This document shows, one piece after another, positions 51,111 to 59,965 of a DNA stretch of 64,000 nucleotides. Made by a program: the position numbers and the translations under genes. The stretch is from CAWIUB01 sp963839175. GTDB lineage: Bacteria; Actinomycetota; Actinomycetes; Mycobacteriales; Jatrophihabitantaceae. The stretch is taken from NCBI GenBank assembly GCA_963839175.1, contig CAWIUB010000001.1, positions 1 to 64,000 on the forward strand. The letters run 5' to 3'. Each line of letters begins with the position of its first letter. Positions within the stretch are counted from its first letter, which is position 1. The notes below the pieces were generated by a model. That model worked only from the letters and a program-made list of their open reading frames with translations. It was not told the origin of the DNA and did no database searches.

Positions 51111-52220
51111 ATGTCAGGCGACTACAGCCCGGGTCTCGAGGGTGTCATCGCGTTCGAGACCGAGATCGCCGAACCGGACAAGGACGGCGGGGCGCTGCGC
51201 TATCGCGGCGTCGACATCGAGGATCTCGTCGGGCACGTCACGTTCGGCAACGTCTGGGCGCTGCTGGTCGACGGCAAGTTCGGCCCCGGACTGCCCCCCG
51301 CCGAACCGTTCCCCATCCCGGTGCACACCGGCGACGTGCGTGTCGACGTGCAGGCCGCTCTCGCCATGCTCTCGCCGATCTGGGGATACCGTCCGCTGCT
51401 GGACGTCAGCAACGACGAGGCCCGCGAGCAGCTGGCGCGCGCCTCGGTCATGGCCCTGTCGTACGTGGCGCAATCCGCACGTGGTGTCGGGATTCCGGCC
51501 ATCCCTCAGTCGCGGATCGACCAATGCCGCACGATCATCGAGCGTTTCATGACGCGCTGGCGCGGCGAACCGAATCCGGAGCACACCAAGGCCGTCGATG
51601 CCTACTTCGTCTCGGCTGCGGAGCACGGCATGAACGCGTCCACGTTCACCGCTCGCGTGATCGCCTCGACCGGTGCCGACGTGGCGGCGGCGATCTCTGG
51701 CGCGGTCGGCGCCATGAGCGGCCCGCTGCACGGCGGCGCGCCAGCCCGGGTGCTGCCGATGATCGAACAGGTCGAGAAGACGGGTGATGCTCGCAAGGTG
51801 GTCTCGGGCGTACTCGATCGGCAGGACCGGCTGATGGGCTTCGGCCACCGGGTGTACCGCGCCGAGGATCCGCGCGCCAGAGTGCTGCGCCGCACCTGCA
51901 AGGAGCTCGACGCGCCGCGGTACGAGGCGGCAGCCGCGCTGGAGCAGGCGGCGCTAGTCGAGCTGCGCGACCGTCGTCCGGATCGCCCCATCGAGACGAA
52001 CGTGGAGTTCTGGGCGGCCGTCATCCTCGACTTCGCCGAGGTGCCACCGCACATGATGCCCGCCATGTTCACCTGTGCCCGAACCGGCGGCTGGTGCGCG
52101 CACATCTTGGAGCAGAAGAGGACCGGACGCCTGGTGCGCCCGTCCGCACGCTACATCGGGCCTGAGCCGCGCAAGCCGTCCGACGTCGCGGGATGGGGCG
52201 ACATCGCGCATATGGTCTGA
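51111..52220 (+). CDS. Citrate synthase 2
   Basis: This 369-aa citrate synthase of the actinobacterial type II group has GGALRYRGVDIEDLV, EHGMNASTFTAR with the catalytic His, GFGHRVYRAEDPRA with the second His, NVEFWAAVILD with the catalytic Asp further on, and RTGGWCAHILEQ. It condenses acetyl-CoA and oxaloacetate. It is divergent from pdxH with about 100 bp between. Confidence 0.95.
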   Translation: MSGDYSPGLEGVIAFETEIAEPDKDGGALRYRGVDIEDLVGHVTFGNVWALLVDGKFGPGLPPAEPFPIPVHTGDVRVDVQAALAMLSPIWGYRPLLDVSNDEAREQLARASVMALSYVAQSARGVGIPAIPQSRIDQCRTIIERFMTRWRGEPNPEHTKAVDAYFVSAAEHGMNASTFTARVIASTGADVAAAISGAVGAMSGPLHGGAPARVLPMIEQVEKTGDARKVVSGVLDRQDRLMGFGHRVYRAEDPRARVLRRTCKELDAPRYEAAAALEQAALVELRDRRPDRPIETNVEFWAAVILDFAEVPPHMMPAMFTCARTGGWCAHILEQKRTGRLVRPSARYIGPEPRKPSDVAGWGDIAHMV

Positions 52221-52253
52221 CGCGTCGAGCGCAGCGCGGGGTAGGAGGAACTC

Positions 52254-52607
52254 GTGTCGGATACGGACATCGTCCGCGCATCCTTCGACACGTATATCGC
52301 TCAGGACCGAGCAGCGGCCGAGCGGCTGCTCGCAGAGGACTTCGTGTTCACCAGCCCACAGGACGACCACATCGACAGGACCGCGTACCTCGAACGATGC
52401 TTCCCCACGGCCGATCGCTTCGCTTCCCAGGAGATCTTGCAGCTCGTTAGCGCCGGCGCAGCCGGCGTCTTCGTCCTGTACGAGTATGAGCTGACGACCG
52501 GAGGACGTCACCGCAATGCCGAGTTCATTACCGTCCGCGACGGTCAGCTCGTCGAGACTCAGGTGTTCTTCGGGGGGTGGTACGACAGGGCGACAACCGA
52601 CGGTTGA
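52254..52607 (+). CDS. SnoaL/NTF2-like domain protein
   Basis: This 117-aa cone-fold protein has FDTYIAQDRAAAERLLAEDF, TSPQDDHIDRTAYLERCFP and HRNAEFITVRDGQLVETQVFFGG. Enzymes and binding proteins both occur in this fold; the substrate is not shown. GTG 52254 follows a GGAGGA. Confidence 0.83.
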   Translation: MSDTDIVRASFDTYIAQDRAAAERLLAEDFVFTSPQDDHIDRTAYLERCFPTADRFASQEILQLVSAGAAGVFVLYEYELTTGGRHRNAEFITVRDGQLVETQVFFGGWYDRATTDG

Positions 52608-52638
52608 CGATCCCGGTTCGTCAACCTAGAGTTGACGT

Positions 52639-53382
52639 GTGGACGCACAGCCGGTGCGACTGGACGACCTGATCGCCCACGTCCGCGAGAAGCATCCCGA
52701 AGCCGACGCACCGCAGCACCTCGCGGACGCGGTGGAGATGTCGACCCATCTCGGCGAGGTCGCCGACCACCTTATCGGTCACTTCGTCGACCAGGCCCGC
52801 CGTTCCGGGGCGTCCTGGAGCGAGATCGGCCAGTACATGGGGGTGACCAAGCAAGCGGCGCAGAAGCGCTTTGTCCCTAAGGAATCCGAACACCTCGACA
52901 TCCCGACATCACGCCTGTTCAGCCGGTTCACCCAGCGAGCTCGCAACGTGGTGAAGCAGGCCAAGGTGGCGGCGGAGCAACTAGGGCATGACCAGATCGG
53001 AAACGAGCACGTCGTCCTGGGTCTGGTCAGTGAGCCCGAAGGCCTTGCTGCAAAGGCGATCGTGGCCTTAGGCGCGCCGCTCGACCAGGTTCGCGGGGTC
53101 ACGGTCGCCGTACTCGGTCCGGCCGGCAAATCCCCGCCGAATCGTGTGCGCTTCAGCCGCGGGGCCAAGAAGACGCTCGAGCTGGCGCTGCGCGAAGCCC
53201 TGCACCTAGGTCACAACTACATCGGCACCGAGCACATCCTGCTGGGGCTGCTGCGCAACGAAGACGAGCTCGCCGCCGAGCTGCTAAGTGGTCTCGGCGT
53301 GACTCGGGACCGGGCCGAAGAGTGGCTGCGCGTCGAACTTGCTACCATGCAGGCAACAGCCAAGACCCAGAGTCAGGACTGA
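52639..53382 (+). CDS. HTH plus Clp-N domain protein
   Basis: This 247-aa protein has an N-terminal segment with a helix-turn-helix-like SWSEIGQYMGVTKQAAQKRF. It continues into two ClpC/ClpA-type N-terminal repeats: FSRFTQRARNVVKQAKVAAE...NEHVVLGLV and FSRGAKKTLELALREALHLG...TEHILLGLL. No ATPase domain follows. It may be a ClpC competitor, adaptor or DNA-binding Clp-N protein. GTG 52639 is the start. Confidence 0.85.
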   Translation: MDAQPVRLDDLIAHVREKHPEADAPQHLADAVEMSTHLGEVADHLIGHFVDQARRSGASWSEIGQYMGVTKQAAQKRFVPKESEHLDIPTSRLFSRFTQRARNVVKQAKVAAEQLGHDQIGNEHVVLGLVSEPEGLAAKAIVALGAPLDQVRGVTVAVLGPAGKSPPNRVRFSRGAKKTLELALREALHLGHNYIGTEHILLGLLRNEDELAAELLSGLGVTRDRAEEWLRVELATMQATAKTQSQD

Positions 53383-53480
53383 TCTCACCACGTCGAGAGT
53401 CCGATCAGGTCCGCCGTGACAAGATCGCGACTCTAAGCCTGCCGCTGTGATCTTGCGGGTTGATTGCGCAGCACATAGGA

Positions 53481-53520
53481 AGGCGATCGCCACCCGCGGG
53501 GGGTCGGGTGGCGATCGCCT
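53481..53520. terminator. Strong hairpin downstream of the Clp-N gene
   Basis: AGGCGATCGCCACCC and GGGTGGCGATCGCCT are perfect 15-base inverted arms around a 10-base GC-rich loop. It lies 100 bp after the Clp-N gene and well before serC. There is no T-run, as is usual in actinobacteria. A smaller stem CTTCGC/GCGAAG follows at 53526-53541. Confidence 0.75.
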
Positions 53521-53657
53521 GCGCCCTTCGCTGACGCGAAGTGCTGACATCAATAGTGACACAGCCAAGTTGTTCTCCGCGTAAAGGCTGCCGCCTTCTT
53601 TCCAATTTCTCAGACAGCTGGATTATCGCCTCGACGCAGGATGCGAACATTGCTCGG

Positions 53658-54770
53658 GTGAGCACACCGATCTCGATCCCCGCCTCGCTTCGGCCCGCCG
53701 ATGGCCGCTTCGGATCCGGGCCGTCGAAGGTGCCTCAGGCGGCGCTCGAGTCGCTTGCCGCCACTGGGACGACACTGCTAGGCACCAGCCACCGGCAGGG
53801 CCCCGTTCGATCGCTCGTCGGGCGGATCCGGGACGGGCTGCGCGAGCTACTCACGCTTCCGGACGGGTACGAGGTGGTGCTCGGCAATGGTGGTTCGACG
53901 GCGTTCTGGGACGCGGCGGCGATCGGTCTGATCGACGCTCGCGCGCAGCATGTCGTGTGCGGCGAGTTCTCGGCCAAATTCGCGGTGGTCACCCGGCAAG
54001 CGCCGTTCCTTGGCGAGCAGTCGGTCCGCCGGGCCGAACCGGGAAGCGGCGCAGCACCCGTGGCCGAGGCGGGCATCGATGCCTACGCGTGGCCGCACAA
54101 CGAGACCTCCACCGGGGTGGCGCTGCCCGTACGCCGGGTCGCCGGCGGTGACGCCCTGATGCTGATCGACGCCACCTCGGCGGCTGGCGGGATGGCCGTC
54201 GACGTCGCCGAGGCGGATACCTACTACTTCGCGCCGCAGAAGTCTTTCGCGTCGGACGGCGGGCTGTGGCTCGCCGCGCTCTCCCCCGCCGCAATCGAGC
54301 GCGCCGGACGGATCAAAGCGTCGGGCCGCTGGATCCCGGCGTCCCTCGACCTGACCATCGCCCTCGACAACAGCCGCCGGAACCAGACGTACAACACGCC
54401 GGCGATCGGAACGCTCTTCCTGCTGGCACATCAGCTTGACTGGCTGCTCGGGCACGGCGGCCTGGACTGGGCGGCCAAGCGCACGGGCGACTCGTCGCAG
54501 CGGCTGTATGCCTGGGCCGAGGCATCCCCATACGCCACGCCGTTCGTTGCCGACCCGGGGCTGCGCAGCCCGGTGGTCGGCACGATCGACTTCGTCGGCG
54601 TCGACGCCGCGGCTGTCGCCGCGACGCTGCGCGCCAACGGCATCGTCGACACCGAGCCGTACCGGGCGCTGGGCCGCAACCAACTGCGCATCGGCATGTA
54701 CCCGGCGGTCGATCCAGACGATGTCGAGGCACTCACCCGCTGCATCGACCACATCGTCGAACGGCTGTAG
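53658..54770 (+). CDS. serC: Phosphoserine aminotransferase
   Basis: This 370-aa actinobacterial-type SerC has RFGSGPSKVPQAAL at the N-terminus, GTSHRQGPV, VVLGNGGSTAFWDA, WPHNETSTGV, LIDATSAAGG and the PLP Lys in YYFAPQKSFASDGG. RIGMYPAVDPDDV lies near the end. It converts phosphohydroxypyruvate to phosphoserine. GTG 53658 is chosen because the upstream part of the frame lacks homology-like sequence. Confidence 0.95.
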   Translation: MSTPISIPASLRPADGRFGSGPSKVPQAALESLAATGTTLLGTSHRQGPVRSLVGRIRDGLRELLTLPDGYEVVLGNGGSTAFWDAAAIGLIDARAQHVVCGEFSAKFAVVTRQAPFLGEQSVRRAEPGSGAAPVAEAGIDAYAWPHNETSTGVALPVRRVAGGDALMLIDATSAAGGMAVDVAEADTYYFAPQKSFASDGGLWLAALSPAAIERAGRIKASGRWIPASLDLTIALDNSRRNQTYNTPAIGTLFLLAHQLDWLLGHGGLDWAAKRTGDSSQRLYAWAEASPYATPFVADPGLRSPVVGTIDFVGVDAAAVAATLRANGIVDTEPYRALGRNQLRIGMYPAVDPDDVEALTRCIDHIVERL

Positions 54771-54838
54771 CCGGCAACGCAAAGTCCCCCGGCGTGTGCT
54801 GCCGGGATTGCCGGCCCGTGCTCCGTATGGTCGTGCGC

Positions 54839-55759
54839 ATGCGCGAGCTTCGCTACGTCGGGCCCGGGTCCGACGGCGATCATGTGGTCGTCGCGACCGT
54901 CGACGGCGACGAGAAGTTCAGCCTGATCCTCGATGACGACCTGCGAGCCAGGACCCCCGCCGCGGCGGCAGAGACGGCGGATGCCGCGACAATCAGCCCC
55001 CGTGAGATCCAGACGCGGGTGCGCGCCGGCGAGACCCCGCAAGCGTTGGCCAGCGAGGCCGACCTGCCTGTCGAGAAGATCCTCGTGTTTGCCGGCCCCG
55101 TCCTGGACGAGCGCGAGCGCGTCATCCACGAGGCGCGGCGCGGACGGGCCAGCCGGTCGGACGGTCACCTCGTGGTGTTCGGTGAGGCGGTCGACGGGCG
55201 GTTCACCGCACACGGGATCGACCCTTCTGCCGTGCGCTGGGATGCCTGCCGCCGCGAGGACGGCCAGTGGCTGATCTCGGCGACCTGGCGTGGCGGCGAC
55301 ATCGACCGGACCGCGCACTGGTCCTTCGTGCTCGCCGGGCGGACGCTGACAGCGGTGGACGAGACGGCCGGCGATCTGCTCTCCGATCGGCCGATCCGGC
55401 CCATCGCGGCACCGATCCCCGACCCCACGCCCGCGGCGCGAGACGCGAAGGTCCGTCTCGACGCGGACGCCGACACCGGCCCGCTGCCGCCCGTGGTGGG
55501 TTCCCCAGCCCAGGCGGCCAGTGCAACCCGGCAACTGAGCGATGAGCGGGCCGACCAGCCGCTGCCGCTGCACTTCATGGCCGAGTCCGCCGCAGAACCC
55601 GCCATGACTGGCGCGCCACGGCGTTCCGGCGCGCGCCGGCCCGTCCCGATGGTGCAAACAACCGCGGCCGAGCAGGAGACCGACGAGCAGAAGGCGGCTC
55701 GGGCTCGCATCCCGTCGTGGGACGACATCATGCTGGGCGTGCGCCGCAAGCGAGACTAG
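54839..55759 (+). CDS. sepH: Septation protein SepH
   Basis: This protein of about 306 aa has the SepH N-terminal DUF3071 domain: RELRYVGPGSDGDHVVVATVDG, SPREIQTRVRAGETPQALA (a helix-turn-helix), PVEKILVFAGPVLDERERV and GQWLISATWRGGD. It ends with a disordered, proline/alanine-rich C-terminus closing RARIPSWDDIMLGVRRKRD. SepH stimulates FtsZ assembly in Streptomyces and mycobacteria. ATG 54827 is an alternative start. The serC neighbour is consistent with a conserved actinobacterial arrangement. Confidence 0.93.
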   Translation: MRELRYVGPGSDGDHVVVATVDGDEKFSLILDDDLRARTPAAAAETADAATISPREIQTRVRAGETPQALASEADLPVEKILVFAGPVLDERERVIHEARRGRASRSDGHLVVFGEAVDGRFTAHGIDPSAVRWDACRREDGQWLISATWRGGDIDRTAHWSFVLAGRTLTAVDETAGDLLSDRPIRPIAAPIPDPTPAARDAKVRLDADADTGPLPPVVGSPAQAASATRQLSDERADQPLPLHFMAESAAEPAMTGAPRRSGARRPVPMVQTTAAEQETDEQKAARARIPSWDDIMLGVRRKRD

Positions 55760-55824
55760 GACTGCTTCGCGCACTGGGAAAACCGCTCGCCTGACGTCGG
55801 TGCACCGACGTAACGTGAAGCAAC

Positions 55825-57600
55825 GTGACTACCCAGGATGCCGAACATCAAACTGGCGTCCAGGGTTCAATCCGGACGCTGCTCCGGCTGCGCCGTTGGA
55901 CGCGCCCACACCGGGCCGCGATCATCGTGATGATCTTCACCGCGTCGGGCGCGATGCTCGCCCAGTCGCTGGTGCCGCTGGTGATCGGACGGGTCATCGA
56001 CGGGCCGATCAGCCATCACGACACGGGTGCCATCTGGCCGCTCGCCGGTCTCGCGCTCGGCCTCGGCGTGGCCGAGGCGGTGCTGTTCTTCGTGCGCCGC
56101 TACGCGATGGCCAGCGCCGCCCTCGGCATCGAGACGGACGTCCGCCGTGACCTGTTCAGCCACCTGCAGCGGCTGCCCGTCGCATTCCACGACCGCTGGC
56201 CGTCCGGCCAGCTGCTGTCGCGGGCGACCACCGATCTCTCGACGGTCCGCCGTTTCATCGGATTCGGCTTCGTCTTCCTGATCGCGAACTCGGCCACCAC
56301 CCTGGTCGTGCTCGGCCTGTTGCTGTCGATCCAGTTCTGGATCGGGCTGTTCGTCCTGGCGGCAATGACTCCGCTTGTCGTCTTTACCCGCCGCTTCGAG
56401 CTGCGCTACAGCCAGGATGCCCGCCGGGCCCAGGACCTCACCGGAGACCTGGCCACGTCCGTCGAGGAATCCGCGCTCGGTATCCGGGTGATCAAGTCCT
56501 ACGGCCGACGTCCGCAGATGCTCCACTCGTTCAGCCGCGACGCCGCCGTGCTGCAAGAGGCCGAACTGACGAAGATCAACACGCTGGCCAGGTTCTGGGC
56601 GCTGCTCGAGGGACAGCCGCAGCTGATCCTCGCCGGCGTGGCGCTCGGCGGGGTGTTGGCGGTCGCGCACGGCACGCTGAGCATCGGCGAGCTGGTCGCG
56701 TTCCTCACTCTCTACCTGCGGCTGATCTGGCCGATCATCTCGCTGGGCTGGTTGCTGGCGCTCACCGAGGAGGCGGCGAGTGCGTCCCGTCGGGTGTTCG
56801 AAGTGCTCGACACGCCGCCCTCGATCGTCGACCCTCCGGCGCCGAGGCACATCACGAGCGGCTCGTCGGTCCGGTTCGAAGACGTGCGATTCCGCTACCA
56901 GGACGCGGGCGAGGACGTGCTGCGCGGCATCGATCTGACGATCCGCGAAGGCGAGACGATGGCGCTGGTCGGCGCCACCGGCTGCGGCAAGACCACCCTT
57001 ACCGCCCTGGTGGCCCGGCTGCACGACGTCACTGGGGGGCGAATCACGATCGGCGGCCGCGACGTGCGTGACGTGTCACTGGACGAGTTGCGCAGCGTGG
57101 TAGCCACGGCGTTCGAAGAGGCGACCCTCTTCTCGGCGAGCGTCCGCGAGAACCTCACGCTCGGCCGCCCGAGCGTCACCGACGCCGACGTCACCGAGGC
57201 AATCGAGGTCGCGCAGGCGGGCTTCGTCGACCAGCTGCCGTTCGGGCTCGACACCCGCATCGGCGAGCAGGGGCTGTCGCTGTCCGGTGGGCAGCGACAG
57301 CGACTGGCCCTGGCGCGAGCGGTGCTCGGGCGGCCCCGTGTGCTCGTGCTCGATGACCCGCTCTCGGCCCTGGACGTGCAGACCGAGGCACAGGTCGAGG
57401 CGGCGCTGCGCCGGGTGCTTGGCACCACGACGGCGCTGGTCGTGGCGCACCGTCCGTCGACCGTGCTGCTGGCCGACCGGGTGGCGCTCATGGCCGACGG
57501 GCGGATCGCCGCGGTCGGCACGCACAGCGAGCTGCTCACTACGGTGCCCAAGTACCGGGATCTGCTGGCGCAGACGTCCGAGCTGGAGCCCGTGCCGTGA
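55825..57600 (+). CDS. ABC exporter half-transporter with degenerate ATPase site
   Basis: This 591-aa protein has six membrane helices and an NBD. Landmarks are Walker A GATGCGKTT, Q-loop ATAFEEATLFSAS, signature LSLSGGQRQRL and Walker B VLVLDDPLSALD. In Walker B the catalytic Glu is Asp. Asymmetry of this kind marks the degenerate half of a heterodimeric type IV exporter. The partner follows at 57620. It starts at GTG 55825. Confidence 0.93.
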   Translation: MTTQDAEHQTGVQGSIRTLLRLRRWTRPHRAAIIVMIFTASGAMLAQSLVPLVIGRVIDGPISHHDTGAIWPLAGLALGLGVAEAVLFFVRRYAMASAALGIETDVRRDLFSHLQRLPVAFHDRWPSGQLLSRATTDLSTVRRFIGFGFVFLIANSATTLVVLGLLLSIQFWIGLFVLAAMTPLVVFTRRFELRYSQDARRAQDLTGDLATSVEESALGIRVIKSYGRRPQMLHSFSRDAAVLQEAELTKINTLARFWALLEGQPQLILAGVALGGVLAVAHGTLSIGELVAFLTLYLRLIWPIISLGWLLALTEEAASASRRVFEVLDTPPSIVDPPAPRHITSGSSVRFEDVRFRYQDAGEDVLRGIDLTIREGETMALVGATGCGKTTLTALVARLHDVTGGRITIGGRDVRDVSLDELRSVVATAFEEATLFSASVRENLTLGRPSVTDADVTEAIEVAQAGFVDQLPFGLDTRIGEQGLSLSGGQRQRLALARAVLGRPRVLVLDDPLSALDVQTEAQVEAALRRVLGTTTALVVAHRPSTVLLADRVALMADGRIAAVGTHSELLTTVPKYRDLLAQTSELEPVP

Positions 57601-57619
57601 GCGAGCAAAGCAGGGTCCG

Positions 57620-59482
57620 GTGAGCGAATCTGTCGACCTGATGCAGGAGGAGGACTGGCGCGGCAAGCTGACCCACGACGCCGCGGCGGCGCAGCAGGAC
57701 GACGACCAGGTCGTGCCGATTGGTCGGCCGAGGCTACGTCGCGAAGCGCGGGCCCTGCTGCGGGACCTGGTGCGCCCGCATCGCAGAGCGATCGTGGGCG
57801 TCCTGGCGATCGCCGTCGTCCAGACGCTGGCCACCATGGCCGGCCCGTGGCTGATCGGCGTCGCGATCGACCGGTCGCTGCCCGATGCCACGCGTGGCGA
57901 CTACATGTCGATCATCACGATCACCGCTGGCCTGGCGGCGTCGGCACTGCTCTCCGGCTGGCTCCGGGCAGTATTCGTCCGGCGCAGTGGGCGCATCGGG
58001 CAGGCGATCCTTTTCGACCTGCGGCGGCGCACCTTCGACCACGTGCAGGCCCTGTCGGTCTCCTTCCACGAGCGGTTCACCTCCGGACGCGTGATCAGCC
58101 GGCTGACGTCCGACGTGGACACGCTCACCGAGCTGCTCGACTCGGGCCTGGACGGGCTGCTCACCGCGATGCTCAACATCACCGCGATCACGGTGATCCT
58201 GCTCGTCCTGGACCCGCCGCTGGCCGGCATCGCGCTCGCCTCATTGGTGCCGCTGTGGCTGCTTTACCGGTGGTTCGCCTCCCGGGCCAGTGCGGCCTTC
58301 CGGCGCACCCGGGAGACCGTGGCCACGCTGATCGTCAACTTCGTCGAGACATTCAACGGCATACGTGCGGTGCAGGCGTTCCGCCGCGAGAGCCGCAACG
58401 ACCGGCTCTTCGGCGCCCTGAACGCGGACTACCGCGACGCGAACGCCGTCGCGTTCCGGCTGCACGCGGTGTTCATCCCCGGTACCGCGCTGATCGGCAA
58501 CGTCGCCACGGTGGCCGTCCTGCTGGTCGGTGGCTACCGGGTCGCGGCAGGTGGTCTCGAACTCGGCGTGCTGACCGCGTTCCTGCTGTATCTGCGGCAG
58601 TTCTACGACCCGATGGAGGACGTCGCGGTCTTCTACAACTCGCTGCAGTCGGCCACGGCGGCACTGGAGAAGATCGCGGCCGTGCTCGCCGAACCGCCCG
58701 CCGTGCCCGAGCCATCCGCGCCAGCGGCGGTCGCCCGGCCGCCCCGCGGACGGGTCGAGCTGTCGCGAGTCGAGTTCGGCTATCGCACCGACCGGTCGGT
58801 GCTGCGCGAAATGGACCTGGTCATCCCGGCCGGTCAGACCGTGGCACTCGTCGGCGAGACCGGCGCCGGCAAGTCGACGATCGCGAAGCTGATCTCCCGG
58901 TTCTACGATCCGACCACCGGCTCCGTCCGCCTCGACGGCGTCGACCTGCGCGACATCGCCGAGGCCGATCTGCGCGAGGCGATCGTGATGATCACGCAGG
59001 ACGGCTTCTTGTTCTCGGGATCGGTCGCCGACAACATCGGGTTCGGCCGTCCCGGCGCGACGCGCCACGAGGTCATCACCGCGGCCCGCTCCGTCGGCGC
59101 GCACGAGTTCATCAGCCGGCTGCCCGACGGGTACGACACCGACGTGCGCAAGCGCGGCGGACGGCTGTCTGCCGGGCAACGCCAGCTGGTGGCGTTCGCG
59201 CGCGCGTTTCTGGCGGACCCCGCCGTGCTGATCCTCGATGAAGCGACGTCCTCGCTGGATGTCCCGACCGAGCGGGCCGTCCAGCGCGCGCTGCGCACGG
59301 TGCTGCGCGACCGCACCGCGCTGATCATCGCGCACCGGCTGTCGACGGTCGAGATCGCCGACCGGGTGCTGGTCCTCGACGCCGGCCGGGTGGTGGAGGA
59401 TGGATCGCCGGCCTCGCTGATCGCCTCCGGCGCCGGCGAGTTCGCAGCCCTGCACGAGTCCTGGAGGGATTCGCTCGTATGA
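57620..59482 (+). CDS. ABC exporter half-transporter with consensus Walker B
   Basis: This 620-aa protein has Walker A GETGAGKST, Q-loop VMITQDGFLFSGS, signature RLSAGQRQLVAF (LSAGQ instead of LSGGQ) and Walker B VLILDEATSSLD with the catalytic Glu. The changed signature would complete the degenerate site of the first subunit, while its own Glu serves the active site. GTG 57620 lies 19 bp after the first gene. The last codons overlap the OsmC gene. Confidence 0.93.
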   Translation: MSESVDLMQEEDWRGKLTHDAAAAQQDDDQVVPIGRPRLRREARALLRDLVRPHRRAIVGVLAIAVVQTLATMAGPWLIGVAIDRSLPDATRGDYMSIITITAGLAASALLSGWLRAVFVRRSGRIGQAILFDLRRRTFDHVQALSVSFHERFTSGRVISRLTSDVDTLTELLDSGLDGLLTAMLNITAITVILLVLDPPLAGIALASLVPLWLLYRWFASRASAAFRRTRETVATLIVNFVETFNGIRAVQAFRRESRNDRLFGALNADYRDANAVAFRLHAVFIPGTALIGNVATVAVLLVGGYRVAAGGLELGVLTAFLLYLRQFYDPMEDVAVFYNSLQSATAALEKIAAVLAEPPAVPEPSAPAAVARPPRGRVELSRVEFGYRTDRSVLREMDLVIPAGQTVALVGETGAGKSTIAKLISRFYDPTTGSVRLDGVDLRDIAEADLREAIVMITQDGFLFSGSVADNIGFGRPGATRHEVITAARSVGAHEFISRLPDGYDTDVRKRGGRLSAGQRQLVAFARAFLADPAVLILDEATSSLDVPTERAVQRALRTVLRDRTALIIAHRLSTVEIADRVLVLDAGRVVEDGSPASLIASGAGEFAALHESWRDSLV

Positions 59483-59952
59483 GCGTGACGCGTGAGCACA
59501 GCTACGCGCTGGATCTGGTCTGGACGGGCAATACCGGCTCCGGCACGTCCGGCTATCGCGACTACCGGCGCGAGTACGTGATCACAGCAGACGGCAAGCC
59601 ATCGCTGACCGGCTCGGCCGACCGCGCGTTCTTCGGCGACCCCGCCCTGCACAACCCGGAGGACCTGCTGGTGGCCGCGCTGTCGAGCTGTCACCTGCTT
59701 TCCTACCTGGCCCTAGCGGCCCGGGCGGGCATCGTCGTGACCTCCTACCGCGACCACGCCGAGGGGATGATGGCCGAGAACGGCTGGGGCGGCGGGCGGT
59801 TCACCAAGGTCGTGCTGCGCCCGGACGTGGTGGTGGCCGAGGCCGCCGACGTCGGGCGGGCCACCGAGCTGCACGAGGACGCTGCGAAGGCCTGTTTCGT
59901 CGCCGCGTCGGTGAACTTCCCGGTCGAGCACGAGCCCGTGGTGCGCACCTGA
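59479..59952 (+). CDS. OsmC-family peroxiredoxin-like protein
   Basis: This 157-aa OsmC/Ohr-fold protein has YRDYRREYVITADGK, NPEDLLVAALSSCHLLSYL and AAKACFVAASVNFPVEHE. The two redox Cys are in SSCHLL and KACFVA. It would reduce organic peroxides with thiols. ATG 59479 overlaps the ABC gene by 4 bp, linking it to the exporter operon. Confidence 0.91.
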   Translation: MSVTREHSYALDLVWTGNTGSGTSGYRDYRREYVITADGKPSLTGSADRAFFGDPALHNPEDLLVAALSSCHLLSYLALAARAGIVVTSYRDHAEGMMAENGWGGGRFTKVVLRPDVVVAEAADVGRATELHEDAAKACFVAASVNFPVEHEPVVRT

Positions 59953-59965
59953 TAGCGATGGGGCC

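Noticed and set aside
54431..55774. Minus-strand 447-codon frame opposite sepH
   Set aside because: SepH on the plus strand has recognisable domains. The antisense frame has shadow composition.
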